This document shows, piece by piece, positions 37,361-46,590 of a DNA stretch of 64,000 nt; the stretch's first letter is position 1, and each line of letters begins with the position of its first letter. The position numbers were made by a program, and so were the translations under genes. The stretch is from JALHST01 sp963798435. Its GTDB lineage: Bacteria; Bacteroidota; Bacteroidia; Flavobacteriales; Flavobacteriaceae. The DNA lies in the NCBI GenBank assembly GCA_963798435.1, contig CAWCTF010000008.1:1-64000 (forward strand), given 5' to 3'. The notes beneath the pieces are model-generated. The model made no database searches and had not been told where the DNA came from. It worked only from the letters and a program-made list of their open reading frames with translations.

Positions 37361-37417
37361 TGCCTCCGTAGTTGGCTTCCAAAAGTTGGAAGTAGTCATT
37401 TAAAAACCTCTTTCCTG

Positions 37418-38803
37418 TTGGAAAAAAAACCGAAGCCCCAAATCCTCCCCATTATAGGACGTGAAGAATGGTGTGTTTTTAAAGGTTTGGGAATTCCTGC
37501 CATAAAGGCGCGTATCGATTCAGGGGCCAAGACGTCTTCCTTACATGCCTTTAATATCGAACATTTTCAAAAGCAAGGAGTGGAGTGGGTGCGTTTTGAT
37601 GTTCATCCTCTTCAACGCAATCGGGAAATCACCATCTCATGTGAAGCGCCATTAATTGGGCGAAGGCATGTCAAAAGTTCTTCGGGTACTACAAAGGAAC
37701 GCCCGATCATTAAAGTCCCGATCACTTTAGGAAATCATACGTACGCGATTGAAATGAACCTTGCTAGTAGGGATTCCATGGAGTTTAGAATGCTTCTCGG
37801 ACGGGAGGCATTGATGGAGCGTTTTGTGGTGAACACGTCCGAACAATTCAAGGTTCAGAATTTCACCGATGCCGAAATCAATGAGAAGTACGCTACCTTT
37901 AAAAAGAACAGCAAAAGTTTGAGTATCGGACTTCTAACGATCAAACCAAAGACTTACACGAACAAAAAAATAATCGAAGCCGCCATACAAAGGGGGCATC
38001 GTATGCATGTCGTTGATCCGAACGCGTCGTTCCTAGAATTCAAGACGCAAAGGTCGGCCCTGGGGTATCCCAACAGTTCGAACGAAAACCATCTTGATGC
38101 ATTGATACCAAGAGTGGATCCAGAAACACAAATTCTTGGGATGGCGATCGTATGGTATTATGACCATAAAGGAATCTTTTGTCTTAATTCGGCCGAAGGC
38201 CTTTCAAATGCCTACAATGAGCCGCTGGCATGGCAATTGTTCACTCAAAATATGTTGCCGCTGCCGAATGCGCTATTTGCAAAGACAACGATTGATTTCA
38301 ATGAAGTAAAAAAGACCGTGAAGGTTCCCTTCACTTTGAAATTTTTAAAGGGGACCCTGGTTAAAAAAGTGCTATCGATCCAAACCGATGACCAATGGCA
38401 AGCGGTATTTGAACATGCAAAAAATGCCTATAGCCATATTTGGGTCCAGGAAATGGCGCGCTCCAAAAAACAAGTAAAAATAAGATGCTTTGTCATAGAT
38501 GGCAAAATTGTGGCCTCGGTAACCGAACGCAGCCAAAAGGAGAAATCGAATCAGCCCATTGGAGCGAATGTGGGATCCATGAACATTCGAATAGGCATGG
38601 AAGAACGGAAATTGGCCTTAAAAGCAGCAAAGATCCTCAATCTAATAGTTGCTGGGGTCGATATCCTGCGTGGCAGTAAAGGTCCTCTTTTCATGGCAAT
38701 TACACCATGTCCTTCGTTAGAAGGAATTGACAAAACAACGGCTTATACAATTGCCGAGGCCATGATCTTGGCGATTGAAAAAAAGCTGCGGCTTGGCCAT
38801 TAA
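37418..38803 (+). CDS. RimB-RimK fusion: retropepsin-like protease plus ATP-grasp glutamate ligase
   Basis: The start is TTG (37418); no suitable ATG exists upstream in frame. Residues about 8-145 form the RimB/ATP-dependent zinc protease-type domain: IGREEWCVFKGLGIPAIKAR then IDSGAKTSSLHA (Asp-Ser-Gly active-site motif, about 32), IKVPITLGNHTYAIEMNLAS and MLLGREALMERF. Residues about 165-461 form a RimK-like ATP-grasp ligase: SIGLLTIKPKTYTNKKIIEA, DALIPRVDPE, LPLPNALFAKTTIDFNEV, VQEMARSKKQVKIRCFVID and LIVAGVDILRGSKGPLFMAI. RimK adds glutamates to ribosomal protein S6 C-termini, and RimB is reported to trim them; here both activities would be in one chain. Confidence 0.87.
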   Translation: MEKKPKPQILPIIGREEWCVFKGLGIPAIKARIDSGAKTSSLHAFNIEHFQKQGVEWVRFDVHPLQRNREITISCEAPLIGRRHVKSSSGTTKERPIIKVPITLGNHTYAIEMNLASRDSMEFRMLLGREALMERFVVNTSEQFKVQNFTDAEINEKYATFKKNSKSLSIGLLTIKPKTYTNKKIIEAAIQRGHRMHVVDPNASFLEFKTQRSALGYPNSSNENHLDALIPRVDPETQILGMAIVWYYDHKGIFCLNSAEGLSNAYNEPLAWQLFTQNMLPLPNALFAKTTIDFNEVKKTVKVPFTLKFLKGTLVKKVLSIQTDDQWQAVFEHAKNAYSHIWVQEMARSKKQVKIRCFVIDGKIVASVTERSQKEKSNQPIGANVGSMNIRIGMEERKLALKAAKILNLIVAGVDILRGSKGPLFMAITPCPSLEGIDKTTAYTIAEAMILAIEKKLRLGH

Positions 38804-38831
38804 ACTAGGAATGTTAATGTCAGCGCCCCAG

Positions 38832-39773
38832 TCATGGCGCCAGGTTTCGCAACATTTCCCCGGTCGTCTTATCTAAATCAAACGAATCTTCCCAACCCCA
38901 ATCGGCACGAGCGGGGGAATCATCGATGCTTGACGGCCAAGAATCGGCAATGGCCTGTCTAAAATCGGGCGCGTATAAAATCTTAAAATCGGGAATATGG
39001 TCTTTGATGCTCTCCGCAATTTCAGCGGGGGTAAAACTCATTGCCGAAAGATTGTACGATGAGCGTACCTTGATATTTTTCGGGTCACTTTTCATAATGG
39101 CCATAGTAGCCTTTATGGCATCATCCATGAACATCATGGGGAGTTTGCTATCGGCTCTTAGGAAGCTGGTGTATGATTTGTCAGAGAGTGCCTTATGATA
39201 GATCTCAATGGCATAGTCGGTGGTTCCGCCGCCTGGTTGTGTTTTCCAACTAATTAGACCAGGATACCGGATGCTTCGAACATCGACTCCATATTTATTG
39301 AAATAATACGAACACCAACGCTCTCCCGATTGTTTGCTGATCCCATATACGGTGCTAGGTTCCATGATGGTGGTCTGGGGGGTCTTTTCCTTAGGGGTGG
39401 TCGGGCCGAAAACCGCAATGCTCGAGGGCCAAAATACCTTACTTATTTTATGTTCCTTGGCCAGGTTCAGCACATTGAAAAGGGAGTTCATATTTAGGTT
39501 CCAGGCCCGCATGGGAAATTTTTCGGCAGTCGCACTGAGCATGGCCGCCATCAAATACACTTCATCAACTTCATAATGCATGACCACATCCTCAATTGCT
39601 GCGTAATTCGTAGCATCTAGAATTTCGAAGGGCCCTGATGCCATGAGTTCAGTGCTTCCTTCACGAATGTCACTCGCTACCACATGGCTACTGCCAAAGG
39701 CGGATCGTAGGGCCAAGGTCAATTCGGTTCCGATTTGGCCGCAGGCCCCTATAATCAAAATGGTTTTATGCAT
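38832..39773 (-). CDS. tdh: L-threonine 3-dehydrogenase, SDR type
   Basis: Oxidises threonine to 2-amino-3-oxobutyrate with NAD. Closely follows the flavobacterial short-chain-dehydrogenase-type enzyme: MHKTILIIGACGQIGTELTL (NAD loop GxxGxxG), YLMAAMLSATAEKFP, WPSSIAVFGPTTPKEKTPQT, the Tyr-Lys pair in STVYGISKQSGERW, and VRSIRYPGLISW, PGGGTTDYAIEIYHKA, SYNLSAMSFTPAEIAE, DSWPSSIDDSPARADWGW. The start at 39773 is chosen over the upstream 39803 codon because MHKTILIIG is the standard N-terminus. Divergent from the next gene with a 64-nt gap. Confidence 0.93.
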   Translation of the reverse strand: MHKTILIIGACGQIGTELTLALRSAFGSSHVVASDIREGSTELMASGPFEILDATNYAAIEDVVMHYEVDEVYLMAAMLSATAEKFPMRAWNLNMNSLFNVLNLAKEHKISKVFWPSSIAVFGPTTPKEKTPQTTIMEPSTVYGISKQSGERWCSYYFNKYGVDVRSIRYPGLISWKTQPGGGTTDYAIEIYHKALSDKSYTSFLRADSKLPMMFMDDAIKATMAIMKSDPKNIKVRSSYNLSAMSFTPAEIAESIKDHIPDFKILYAPDFRQAIADSWPSSIDDSPARADWGWEDSFDLDKTTGEMLRNLAP

Positions 39774-39800
39774 TAAAAGGACGTTAAAGAAATTCAAGCG

Positions 39801-39833
39801 CAAAGATACCGTTTATTAAAATTTGTACCTTCG
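39801..39833. promoter_or_regulatory. Possible divergent promoter elements
   Basis: CAAAGATA (39801-39808) is TATCTTTG on the minus strand, matching the Bacteroidota -7 consensus TANNTTTG, 28 nt ahead of the tdh start. TACCTTCG (39826-39833) on the plus strand differs by one base and would lie 5 nt before the lipoprotein ATG. No TTTG -33 box at proper spacing was found. Confidence 0.35.
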
Positions 39834-39837
39834 CTTC

Positions 39838-40335
39838 ATGAATAAAATCGTGATTTTAGGGGTAGCATTCCTGCTTTTAACCAGCTGTAAGGAGGAGAAG
39901 GTCAGTGATACGGCCGTTGATGATTCCTCCTTTGAAATTGCTACAACCAACTGGCCTAAAAAATCGAATATCAGTGCAAAGGCCGCAGAAAGTATAGCTA
40001 CCTGGCCAGAATTCAATGCGATGGATGCCAGTTTTGATGCACTCTATACGGTCGCTAACCGCGAAGATCTGATCCTGGTCATCGCAAATATAATCGAGGC
40101 ACAGAAGAATTTGGAAGCCTCGGTATATCCTATTATTTTTAATACTCCCCAAGTGCGGAGTCGACAAAAAGTGTTCAAGACCTATATTTTAAAGACCAAG
40201 GGAAATTTTGACTATCGTCTTGATATCAACGAACCTATTGTACAGGCCATTGAAGCCTATAACGCGTTAAGAAACCAGTTCAATGTGATTACGAACAATA
40301 CCTTGGATACAAAATTGATCTTGAATGAAAAGTAA
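39838..40335 (+). CDS. Small lipoprotein (165 aa), hypothetical
   Basis: MNKIVILGVAFLLLTSCKEE is a lipoprotein signal with lipobox LTSC at about residues 14-17. The start is taken at this ATG rather than 15 nt upstream. The mature part is helical, with NWPKKSNISAKAAESIATWP, FDALYTVANREDLILVIANI and an end NQFNVITNNTLDTKLILNEK. Resembles hypothetical lipoproteins of Flavobacteriaceae; no function known. Convergent with the next gene across a shared terminator. Confidence 0.8.
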   Translation: MNKIVILGVAFLLLTSCKEEKVSDTAVDDSSFEIATTNWPKKSNISAKAAESIATWPEFNAMDASFDALYTVANREDLILVIANIIEAQKNLEASVYPIIFNTPQVRSRQKVFKTYILKTKGNFDYRLDINEPIVQAIEAYNALRNQFNVITNNTLDTKLILNEK

Positions 40336-40513
40336 GGGGCTACTTTGGTTATTTTGCAGGGTTGCCTGGAGTACATAGAAAGGTCGACGGAACTGCAAGA
40401 TAGCCCACTAGGTACTCTTAAATAGGGTATCCAATGAACAAGGCAACGAAGTAATTCGCCATAAAAAGGAAACAAGACAGTTTGTTTCAATTCAAATTGA
40501 AACAATTTTAGAT

Positions 40514-40544
40514 AAAAAAAGCGGACACTAGGTCCGCTTTTTTT
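40514..40544. terminator. Bidirectional terminator
   Basis: A-run, GCGGAC (40521-40526), loop ACTAG, GTCCGC (40532-40537), T-run. Works in both directions for the two convergent genes. Confidence 0.9.
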
Positions 40545-40561
40545 ATGTATTCAATTGAATC

Positions 40562-41263
40562 TTAATTTTTCTTTTCGGCTACGGGCGGATTCTTACGTTG
40601 CTCCAAGGCCTGCTTGCTCAAGCTGGCCAAATTGAAGCTGGGATCCACGGCCAGAGCCTCGTCGATCAAGGCGATGGCCGCATCAATATTCTCCTTGTCA
40701 TTATTGTACTGCACTAAGGCCTTTAAATGCAAAAAAGCGGCCTTCAGCGATACTTCATATGGTTCTTGCCGCTCGTAGAAGGCATATTTCATATCATCCT
40801 TAGCGTTTGCCAGACCATATTCTATATTAACCAAGGCGCCTGCATTGTCGCCTGTCTGTATTTTAAGATCGCCCAATTCATAGGCCAGATAGGGGTTAGG
40901 GGCTCTTGCATACAACACCTCAAATTGCTCCAAAGCCCGTTTCGGCTGGTTAAGGGCCTTTAACGATACTGCTTTTACTTGAACCGCTAAATCGGAATCC
41001 GAATCATTTTTTTCGATCCCGATGGTATTCAGCGCCTGCAAATGCTGCCCGTCGTTTGCATAGATATAGGCCAAGGTGTCCCTTCGTTCAATGGAGGGGG
41101 AAAGTACGTTTAGATGGGTCATCGCATTAATGACACCCTCGATATCGCCCTGTAATCGCATTTGCTTGTAAAATGCCTCGTAATGCTTTTGCAAATCGCT
41201 TGTGGTCTGGGCCGATGCAGTCATCACAGACAAAATCAGTAGGGCGAAAACTGTTTTCTTCAT
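40562..41263 (-). CDS. Exported tetratricopeptide-repeat protein (233 aa)
   Basis: Signal peptide MKKTVFALLILSVMTASAQT. TPR-like helix pairs follow: DLAVQVKAVSLKALNQPKRA, ALEQFEVLYARAPNPYLAYE, LGDLKIQTGDNAGALVNIEY and NIDAAIALIDEALAVDPSFN. The C-terminal tail (EQRKNPPVAEKKN) is charged. Common in Flavobacteriaceae as a periplasmic scaffold protein; partner unknown. Confidence 0.85.
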   Translation of the reverse strand: MKKTVFALLILSVMTASAQTTSDLQKHYEAFYKQMRLQGDIEGVINAMTHLNVLSPSIERRDTLAYIYANDGQHLQALNTIGIEKNDSDSDLAVQVKAVSLKALNQPKRALEQFEVLYARAPNPYLAYELGDLKIQTGDNAGALVNIEYGLANAKDDMKYAFYERQEPYEVSLKAAFLHLKALVQYNNDKENIDAAIALIDEALAVDPSFNLASLSKQALEQRKNPPVAEKKN

Positions 41264-41346
41264 TGTATTTATATTTTTCGGTGCGCTAAACTATAAAAAT
41301 TATCGGAAGATAGGTGTTAAGGAAAGCCTTAAAACAGGGGGAACAT

Positions 41347-41377
41347 AAAAAAAGGATGCCATTTGGCATCCTTTTTT
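41347..41377. terminator. Rho-independent terminator
   Basis: A-run, GGATGCC (41354-41360), loop ATTT, GGCATCC (41365-41371), T-run. It lies just downstream of the minus-strand gene ending at 41405. Confidence 0.88.
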
Positions 41378-41404
41378 GAATTCTGACCTTGCTAGTCCCC
41401 ATTT

Positions 41405-41779
41405 TTAGGCAAGGCTCATTGAATAATCCTTTTTCTTAAAAGAACGTATAAGGCTGGCATAAAAGCCAATACTCTTCGTGTCTTTTTCGATGCACGATCT
41501 TAAAAAGTCTTTCAGATTTTTGAAAAGCAAGTTAACATGCAGTGTAGGGACATTTGTATTTACCTTTTCAGGGTGGTAACAAGAATCGTCAATTACAATA
41601 TCCATTTCAATGCGATGGCGATGATAATCTATCGAGATATCGGCTGCATTATAATACTTTTTAAGTATCGCTTCATGTAGGTTTTTATAGTGGTCGGTCG
41701 ATTTTTGATTGGAACAACTTTCGGAGATCAAATTTTCAATCTCCTTGGTAATTTTTCGATTTACTGTTGAATTTTCCAT
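41405..41779 (-). CDS. Hypothetical protein (124 aa)
   Basis: Starts MENSTVNRKITKEIENLISE. Soluble, mixed helix and strand, with YNAADISIDYHRHRIEMDIV, VPTLHVNLLFKNLKDFLRSC and CIEKDTKSIGFYASLIRSFK. No signal peptide, no family recognised. Monocistronic by its terminator. Real gene status rests on length, codon use and a terminator placed right after the stop. Confidence 0.65.
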   Translation of the reverse strand: MENSTVNRKITKEIENLISESCSNQKSTDHYKNLHEAILKKYYNAADISIDYHRHRIEMDIVIDDSCYHPEKVNTNVPTLHVNLLFKNLKDFLRSCIEKDTKSIGFYASLIRSFKKKDYSMSLA

Positions 41780-41901
41780 GGCAAGCGATTTTATTTGTTT
41801 ACATAAAGTTATGCACTTTATCGATAAAGTCTTTAAAATCAGGGGTATAATTAACAGAAAACCGTGGGTTTTGTTGTGAAAGCGAATAGAATAGTGGTGA
41901 A

Positions 41902-42711
41902 TTACCCTACAATCGTTGTCATAAAACGATATTTTTTAACAGTTATAAGATTGTGTGATTGAACCGTCTTTCCACTTTTGCCATCTTTCCCAATATATAT
42001 TGGCGGTTGCAGCCCTCTTTTTAGTGCTTCTTCTTGATAATAGTCCTTTTTTTTAGGATGTAGGGGATAGACCCCATTGAAGGTTTCATCCCACCAGTTA
42101 TGTTGCACAATCATTCGAATGATGGCGATACAATCATCCAGATGTATAAGATTAATGGGTTCATTGCCATTCATGAGACCTTCCCTGCCTGATAACATGG
42201 TAACGGGATGTCTGTCCGGGCCAATTAGTCCGCCAAATCGAACTACAGTAGTCTGTAACGTTGGATCATTTTTAAAAAGCTGCTCGGCCGCCAAGAGCTG
42301 TTTTCCAGATTCGGTTTCGGGGCGGGCAACCGATTGCTCGTTTACTTCACCGTCAAGATCACCATAGACCGAGGTACTACTCACAAAAATGATATTTTTG
42401 ACTGGGCTGACTTCGATAGCCCGAGAAAGCCCTGCCATTTTTTTCACATAGTCTTCCCTGTTTTTGCCGCGAAGCCTGGGCGGGATGTCGATAACCAATA
42501 CTTCAAGGCCTAACAAGAATTCTGCAATGTCTCCTTCAACACCCGCTTCGGTCAGCCTCAGTAAAAAAGGGGTGATACCAGCATTCTCAAGGGGTTGCAT
42601 TTTTTCAATCGAGGTTGTACTCCCTTTGACCGAATACCCTTGAGTACCAAAAGATAAAGCTAAGGGGAACCCCAACCAGCCACAACCCAGGATGCCTATC
42701 GTCTTATTCAA
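41902..42711 (-). CDS. NAD(P)-binding Rossmann-fold protein, YeeZ-like
   Basis: Extended short-chain-dehydrogenase-type protein. N-terminal dinucleotide loop IGILGCGWLGFPLALSFGTQ, VLVIDIPPRLRGK, NIIFVSSTSVYGDLDGEVNE, LQTTVVRFGGLIGPDRHP, NLIHLDDCIAIIRMIV. The Tyr of the SDR catalytic pair is present in SSTSVYGD but the usual YxxxK is missing, so an isomerase or reductase role is uncertain. Its start overlaps the end of the membrane peptidase gene by 8 nt (42704-42711), so the two form one unit. Confidence 0.85.
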   Translation of the reverse strand: MNKTIGILGCGWLGFPLALSFGTQGYSVKGSTTSIEKMQPLENAGITPFLLRLTEAGVEGDIAEFLLGLEVLVIDIPPRLRGKNREDYVKKMAGLSRAIEVSPVKNIIFVSSTSVYGDLDGEVNEQSVARPETESGKQLLAAEQLFKNDPTLQTTVVRFGGLIGPDRHPVTMLSGREGLMNGNEPINLIHLDDCIAIIRMIVQHNWWDETFNGVYPLHPKKKDYYQEEALKRGLQPPIYIGKDGKSGKTVQSHNLITVKKYRFMTTIVG

Positions 42712-44989
42712 AGTGAATGGTTTTTATCACCAAAATAGCATCATTAAGAACGAAAGGCATGGGAATCGCGTCTTCAGGCCGTGGATGAATATCAAATAGG
42801 GGGTTTTCCAAAAGATCGTTAGACGCCTCGTAGAGGCTAAGGTCTAATACAGAATCTTTCGGAATCGTAAGCTCAAGTTCGGTATTCTCGTTATCACTGA
42901 TGAAATGCGTGAGTAATTTGCCTTGTTTTCGGCTTTTTAAATAATAGGAGGATAGCGGAATACCATTAATAGATGCCTTGGTGATGGGAATGGTATTCGT
43001 AAAGAGCTCCAAACGGTTTACTGGGCGTTGTGGCATGATGCATATTTCAAGAATTCGGTCATTACCGATAATGGTGTCCCTCGATTTTTCAACTAGTGGC
43101 ATCGCTATATCCTTAATAGGCGCATCGGATACATAAGTAAAACCAGAGGCATATTTGCTGCTTAGCGTATTTTTTGATAGTGCTTCTGGAGCTTTCTTGT
43201 CATTGCCAATGTAGTTTGCCGTCCAATTAGAAAGTACCTTTTCATAGGTTGCCCATTGGGAGATACCGGTATTGGCATCCATTACATATAACAAACTGGT
43301 AGGTTTGGCACTGTCTTTCGTAAAACCAGCTGTAAGGTGTGCGTGGATCATAAAGCCAACGAATAACAGTAGGCCCAAGCCGGCAAGCGATTTCTTTTTA
43401 TCATAATAGCCGAAAAGGGGAAGGAGCAGGGAGAAGGTCAAGGTCGTCATTACGGTAGCGGCCACCATCATTTTTAGTCCCAAGCCCACTGGGAACATTT
43501 CGATCAGGGGAGCATAGAGCCAAATGGCCGGCAGTCCGAAAAATAGGAGTAAATACGGGCTGGGTGTTTTTTGGTTTAGGGTCACAAAGAGCGAGGCCAA
43601 AAGGGCAAATACGGGAACGATTAGAAAACTTGCTCCCTTCAGATATGAGGCGACGATGCCACAGATTACCAGCCACAGCACAACAGGCGCAATGAGGAGG
43701 TTGGGCGTTGTATCTTTCCGGAACCATTGGTAACACCCAAAACAAACCCCGATCGAGAAGAAAACGAAGGCCAAGATATAGGTATGCCCATTGTAGGTGA
43801 ACCCCTGTAAAATATCTTGATATTGGGGATATATCGATTTCAATAGCGACCAACTATAATACCCGACAAGGCCATTGATCAAAAGGGCGAGGAGCAAGGG
43901 TAAAAATCCTTTTAAAATTCCACGTAAGTCAAGGGTGTTTTTTCGAAAACCAAACCAGAGGATCAAAATGAAGAAGATGCCTGCCAAGGTAAACATGGGC
44001 CAAATCCATTCAAAGGGATAGGATATCAACTTAAAAAACGGCAAATTAAAATAGACATAGTCGTTCGGACTCTTTAAAGTATTTAGATTAGCATCGCTAA
44101 AATGCCGTAATAAGGGCATGATATAACTTCCTTGATGTGACAAGGTATTGCGATCGAGGCGATTGTAGTTGTCCCGTACCGTATGATAGTCGTAATGATC
44201 GTCGATAAAGGCAAAATTAAAGCCTTCAATATCGCCATCTTCACGAAATATGGTAAGATCCGTATCATTGGGCAGCATTTTATAAATGGAATATGCCAAG
44301 GAATTCGCTACGGGATATTGAGGATTCGCTTTGGTAAATTCTTCGATAAGCCGCGCATTGCCCCGATTGGTCTCGATCAGCATAAAACTCGGGCCGCCAC
44401 TGCCCCTTGCCTCGAAATTTAGGACCAGACCGACATCTTTCGCCCAGGGATGTTGGTTCACGAAGAGATCTGCCCCATTAAGGCCGAGTTCCTCGGCATC
44501 GGAAATCAGGATAATCAGGTCGTTTTTGTGCGTCTTTTTTTCTGCCAGGAAGGCACGGATTGCCTCTAAGATGGTGGCGACCCCACTGGCATCGTCGCTG
44601 GCGCCCAATGATGAATGTGGGCTACTATCATAATGGGAAAGTAAGAGAAGGGCCTTCCCATTTTCGGTTCCTTTGATGCGGGCAAGGATATTCGTGGCCT
44701 TACTAAAGTTGCCATAATCCCCAATAGTATACCCTGTCTGTAGGGAAGTTTCGAGGCCCAAGGAAGTAAGTTGCCCCACAAGGTACTCCCTGACCCGTTC
44801 ATGCTCGGGAAAGCCCACACCATGTGGCAGTTCCGATAGGCGTTCAACATGCTTCAATGCCCTGTCGGTAGAAAATACGGTCGGTACAAGATGCCCATCC
44901 TGTTTATAGGTTGGCATTTCCGCAAGATGACCCCAATAAATTGCCAAAATAAGCAGGAGAAACGTCAAGACCAAATTTATTTTTTTCAT
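42704..44989 (-). CDS. M28-family metallopeptidase with multi-helix membrane domain
   Basis: N-terminal anchor helix MKKINLVLTFLLLILAIYWG, then an M28 zinc-aminopeptidase domain: ALLLLSHYDSSPHSSLGASD with the His and bridging Asp, LIILISDAEELGLNGADLFV (Glu-Glu), NFEARGSGGPSFMLIETNRG, and FIDDHYDYHTVRDNYNRLDR with the last His. Residues about 330-580 form eight or nine membrane helices, followed by a C-terminal soluble part. The layout resembles ER-type Fxna peptidases and their bacterial relatives. Peptidase side predicted to face the periplasm. The substrate is unknown. Confidence 0.9.
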   Translation of the reverse strand: MKKINLVLTFLLLILAIYWGHLAEMPTYKQDGHLVPTVFSTDRALKHVERLSELPHGVGFPEHERVREYLVGQLTSLGLETSLQTGYTIGDYGNFSKATNILARIKGTENGKALLLLSHYDSSPHSSLGASDDASGVATILEAIRAFLAEKKTHKNDLIILISDAEELGLNGADLFVNQHPWAKDVGLVLNFEARGSGGPSFMLIETNRGNARLIEEFTKANPQYPVANSLAYSIYKMLPNDTDLTIFREDGDIEGFNFAFIDDHYDYHTVRDNYNRLDRNTLSHQGSYIMPLLRHFSDANLNTLKSPNDYVYFNLPFFKLISYPFEWIWPMFTLAGIFFILILWFGFRKNTLDLRGILKGFLPLLLALLINGLVGYYSWSLLKSIYPQYQDILQGFTYNGHTYILAFVFFSIGVCFGCYQWFRKDTTPNLLIAPVVLWLVICGIVASYLKGASFLIVPVFALLASLFVTLNQKTPSPYLLLFFGLPAIWLYAPLIEMFPVGLGLKMMVAATVMTTLTFSLLLPLFGYYDKKKSLAGLGLLLFVGFMIHAHLTAGFTKDSAKPTSLLYVMDANTGISQWATYEKVLSNWTANYIGNDKKAPEALSKNTLSSKYASGFTYVSDAPIKDIAMPLVEKSRDTIIGNDRILEICIMPQRPVNRLELFTNTIPITKASINGIPLSSYYLKSRKQGKLLTHFISDNENTELELTIPKDSVLDLSLYEASNDLLENPLFDIHPRPEDAIPMPFVLNDAILVIKTIHFE

Positions 44990-45106
44990 ATCGAAAATTT
45001 GGAAACTAAAAGTATAAAATTCCGCGGCTTTAGCATATTTTTTGGTAAATAATTAGATAATTCGCAGAAATTAGCTATATTTAAGATTAATCTAAAATAA
45101 ACGGGT

Positions 45107-45571
45107 ATGGGAATCAAGAGTTTTCAGGGAATCAGGAAGGTCTTTAAGAAGGAATTCGATGCCCCTATTTTGGTCAGTGATTATATGACCAAAAAATTAA
45201 TAACCTTTACTCCGGAACAATCTATTCTAGAAGTAATGGAACTGTTTACGAAGTACAATATTTCAGGAGGTCCGGTCTTGGATGACAATGGGTTCCTGGT
45301 AGGCATCATCTCCGAAGCCGATTGTATGAAGCAGATTTCCGAAAGCCGGTATTTTAACCAACCGATTTTAGATAAGAGTGTTGAAAAATATATGACGAAG
45401 GAGGTTGAGTCGATTCCACATGACATCAGTATTTTTGATGCGGCAGGTATTTTTGACAGGCATAATAGAAGACGTTTACCGGTCATGAAAGATGGGCTCC
45501 TAGTAGGCCAAATTAGCCGAAAGGACATCGTGGTGGCAGCCTTGCGGCTAAGTGGGCACAATTGGAAATGA
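45107..45571 (+). CDS. CBS-domain-pair protein (154 aa)
   Basis: Two CBS motifs: VSDYMTKKLITFTPEQSILE / GGPVLDDNGFLVGIISEADC and VEKYMTKEVESIPHDISIFD / RRLPVMKDGLLVGQISRKDI. Such pairs bind adenine nucleotides and sense energy state. Stand-alone, no enzyme domain attached. It is isolated: divergent from the membrane peptidase gene and terminated at 45611-45640. Confidence 0.92.
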   Translation: MGIKSFQGIRKVFKKEFDAPILVSDYMTKKLITFTPEQSILEVMELFTKYNISGGPVLDDNGFLVGIISEADCMKQISESRYFNQPILDKSVEKYMTKEVESIPHDISIFDAAGIFDRHNRRRLPVMKDGLLVGQISRKDIVVAALRLSGHNWK

Positions 45572-45610
45572 CAATCGGTGACACCATAAATAGATAATTT
45601 TTAGTATATG

Positions 45611-45640
45611 AAATGCCTTTCCATTGGAAGGCATTTTTTT
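45611..45640. terminator. Bidirectional terminator
   Basis: AAATGCCTTTCC / GGAAGGCATTT around ATT, flanked by a T-run; between the CBS gene and the convergent zinc-ribbon gene. Confidence 0.85.
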
Positions 45641-45668
45641 AGAGGGACGATTCGCTTTGAGCTGGGAA

Positions 45669-46019
45669 CTACTCCCGTTTTACAATCATATAATACTCAT
45701 TTTCTAGGGGGAGGTAGCCCAAATCATACACAAAATAATAGGTGGTACCCTTTTTCGTGGTATACAGATTGGTGATAAAATCAAAATCGAAGCCTTTATC
45801 GAGTAATCGGGTACGTGTCGTACGCGTTTTGCCTTCGTGCAAGGGGAAACTATCCAAGACCCTATAATTTTTTCTGAGCCGGTTGTTGATATTGCGAATG
45901 AGGTTCTTGCTGTCTTTATTGACTTTATTGTTATAGGCATTGCGACAATGATCAGAACAGAATTTTTTGTCTACCCTGCCCAGTATACGCTCACCACATT
46001 CCAAACATTTCCTTTCCAA
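45669..46019 (-). CDS. Small zinc-ribbon protein (DUF2116-like N-terminus)
   Basis: A TTG start at 46019 gives LERKCLECGERILGRVDKKF (first residue read as Met) then CSDHCRNAYNNKVN, a four-cysteine zinc ribbon CxxC...CxxxC typical of the DUF2116 type. The rest (NLIRNINNRLRKNYRVLDSF, FITNLYTTKKGTTYYFVYDL) is helical then strand. The ATG-started frame from 46076 would overlap the upstream gene by 56 nt; the TTG start leaves 1 nt between the genes, a normal operon spacing, and matches relatives beginning right at the zinc ribbon. Function unknown. Confidence 0.75.
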   Translation of the reverse strand: MERKCLECGERILGRVDKKFCSDHCRNAYNNKVNKDSKNLIRNINNRLRKNYRVLDSFPLHEGKTRTTRTRLLDKGFDFDFITNLYTTKKGTTYYFVYDLGYLPLENEYYMIVKRE

Positions 46020-46020
46020 A

Positions 46021-46512
46021 TCAGATACGTTTATAATTGAATTTAACTTCTTCGGTGCTGCCATCCTCATGCTCAATTACCACGTAGATATTCGCTTCAT
46101 TGGCATCGATACGTTCAAAGGTAAAACCATCGAAATAGACACGGTTGCCCTCGATTTTTACCAATTTGAAACTTTGTACCTCGTCTTTTTCTTCCCAACC
46201 TTTAAGATCAGATTGAAAATGTTTTACCTCAAACAGCAAAGATTGCTCCACTTCCCTAAGATGGCAGATTTCATAGAAATTCACGGCACCATCAGTTACC
46301 AGTTTAAAGACGCACATCATGGAACCCCCTAAGGGCGGACTCCAAATTTCTTCGGTAACTCCTCCAAATGCCTCTCCTTTCCAATGGCCGGCCATCCAGG
46401 AAATTTGTGATAGATCGGCTTTTGGGGACGTTGCTCCCTCAGGCAATGAGACCGTATTCTGGCCCACACAATAGACCGTGAAAAGCAGGGAAAGCCATGC
46501 GATTGACTTCAT
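46021..46512 (-). CDS. Exported DUF6265-like protein (163 aa)
   Basis: Signal peptide MKSIAWLSLLFTVYCVGQNT. The mature part starts with the typical LSQISWMAGHWKGEAFGGVT, EEIWSPPLGGSMMCVFKLVT and follows with FYEICHLREVEQSLLFEVKH, matching secreted lipocalin-like DUF6265 proteins. Transcribed ahead of the zinc-ribbon gene. Role unknown. Confidence 0.82.
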   Translation of the reverse strand: MKSIAWLSLLFTVYCVGQNTVSLPEGATSPKADLSQISWMAGHWKGEAFGGVTEEIWSPPLGGSMMCVFKLVTDGAVNFYEICHLREVEQSLLFEVKHFQSDLKGWEEKDEVQSFKLVKIEGNRVYFDGFTFERIDANEANIYVVIEHEDGSTEEVKFNYKRI

Positions 46513-46590
46513 ATCTCTAACAAGTTTACGACAAGTTACAAATTATACAAATACAAATTTTGATGCAGTAAAGCTTACCGGACGAACCAG

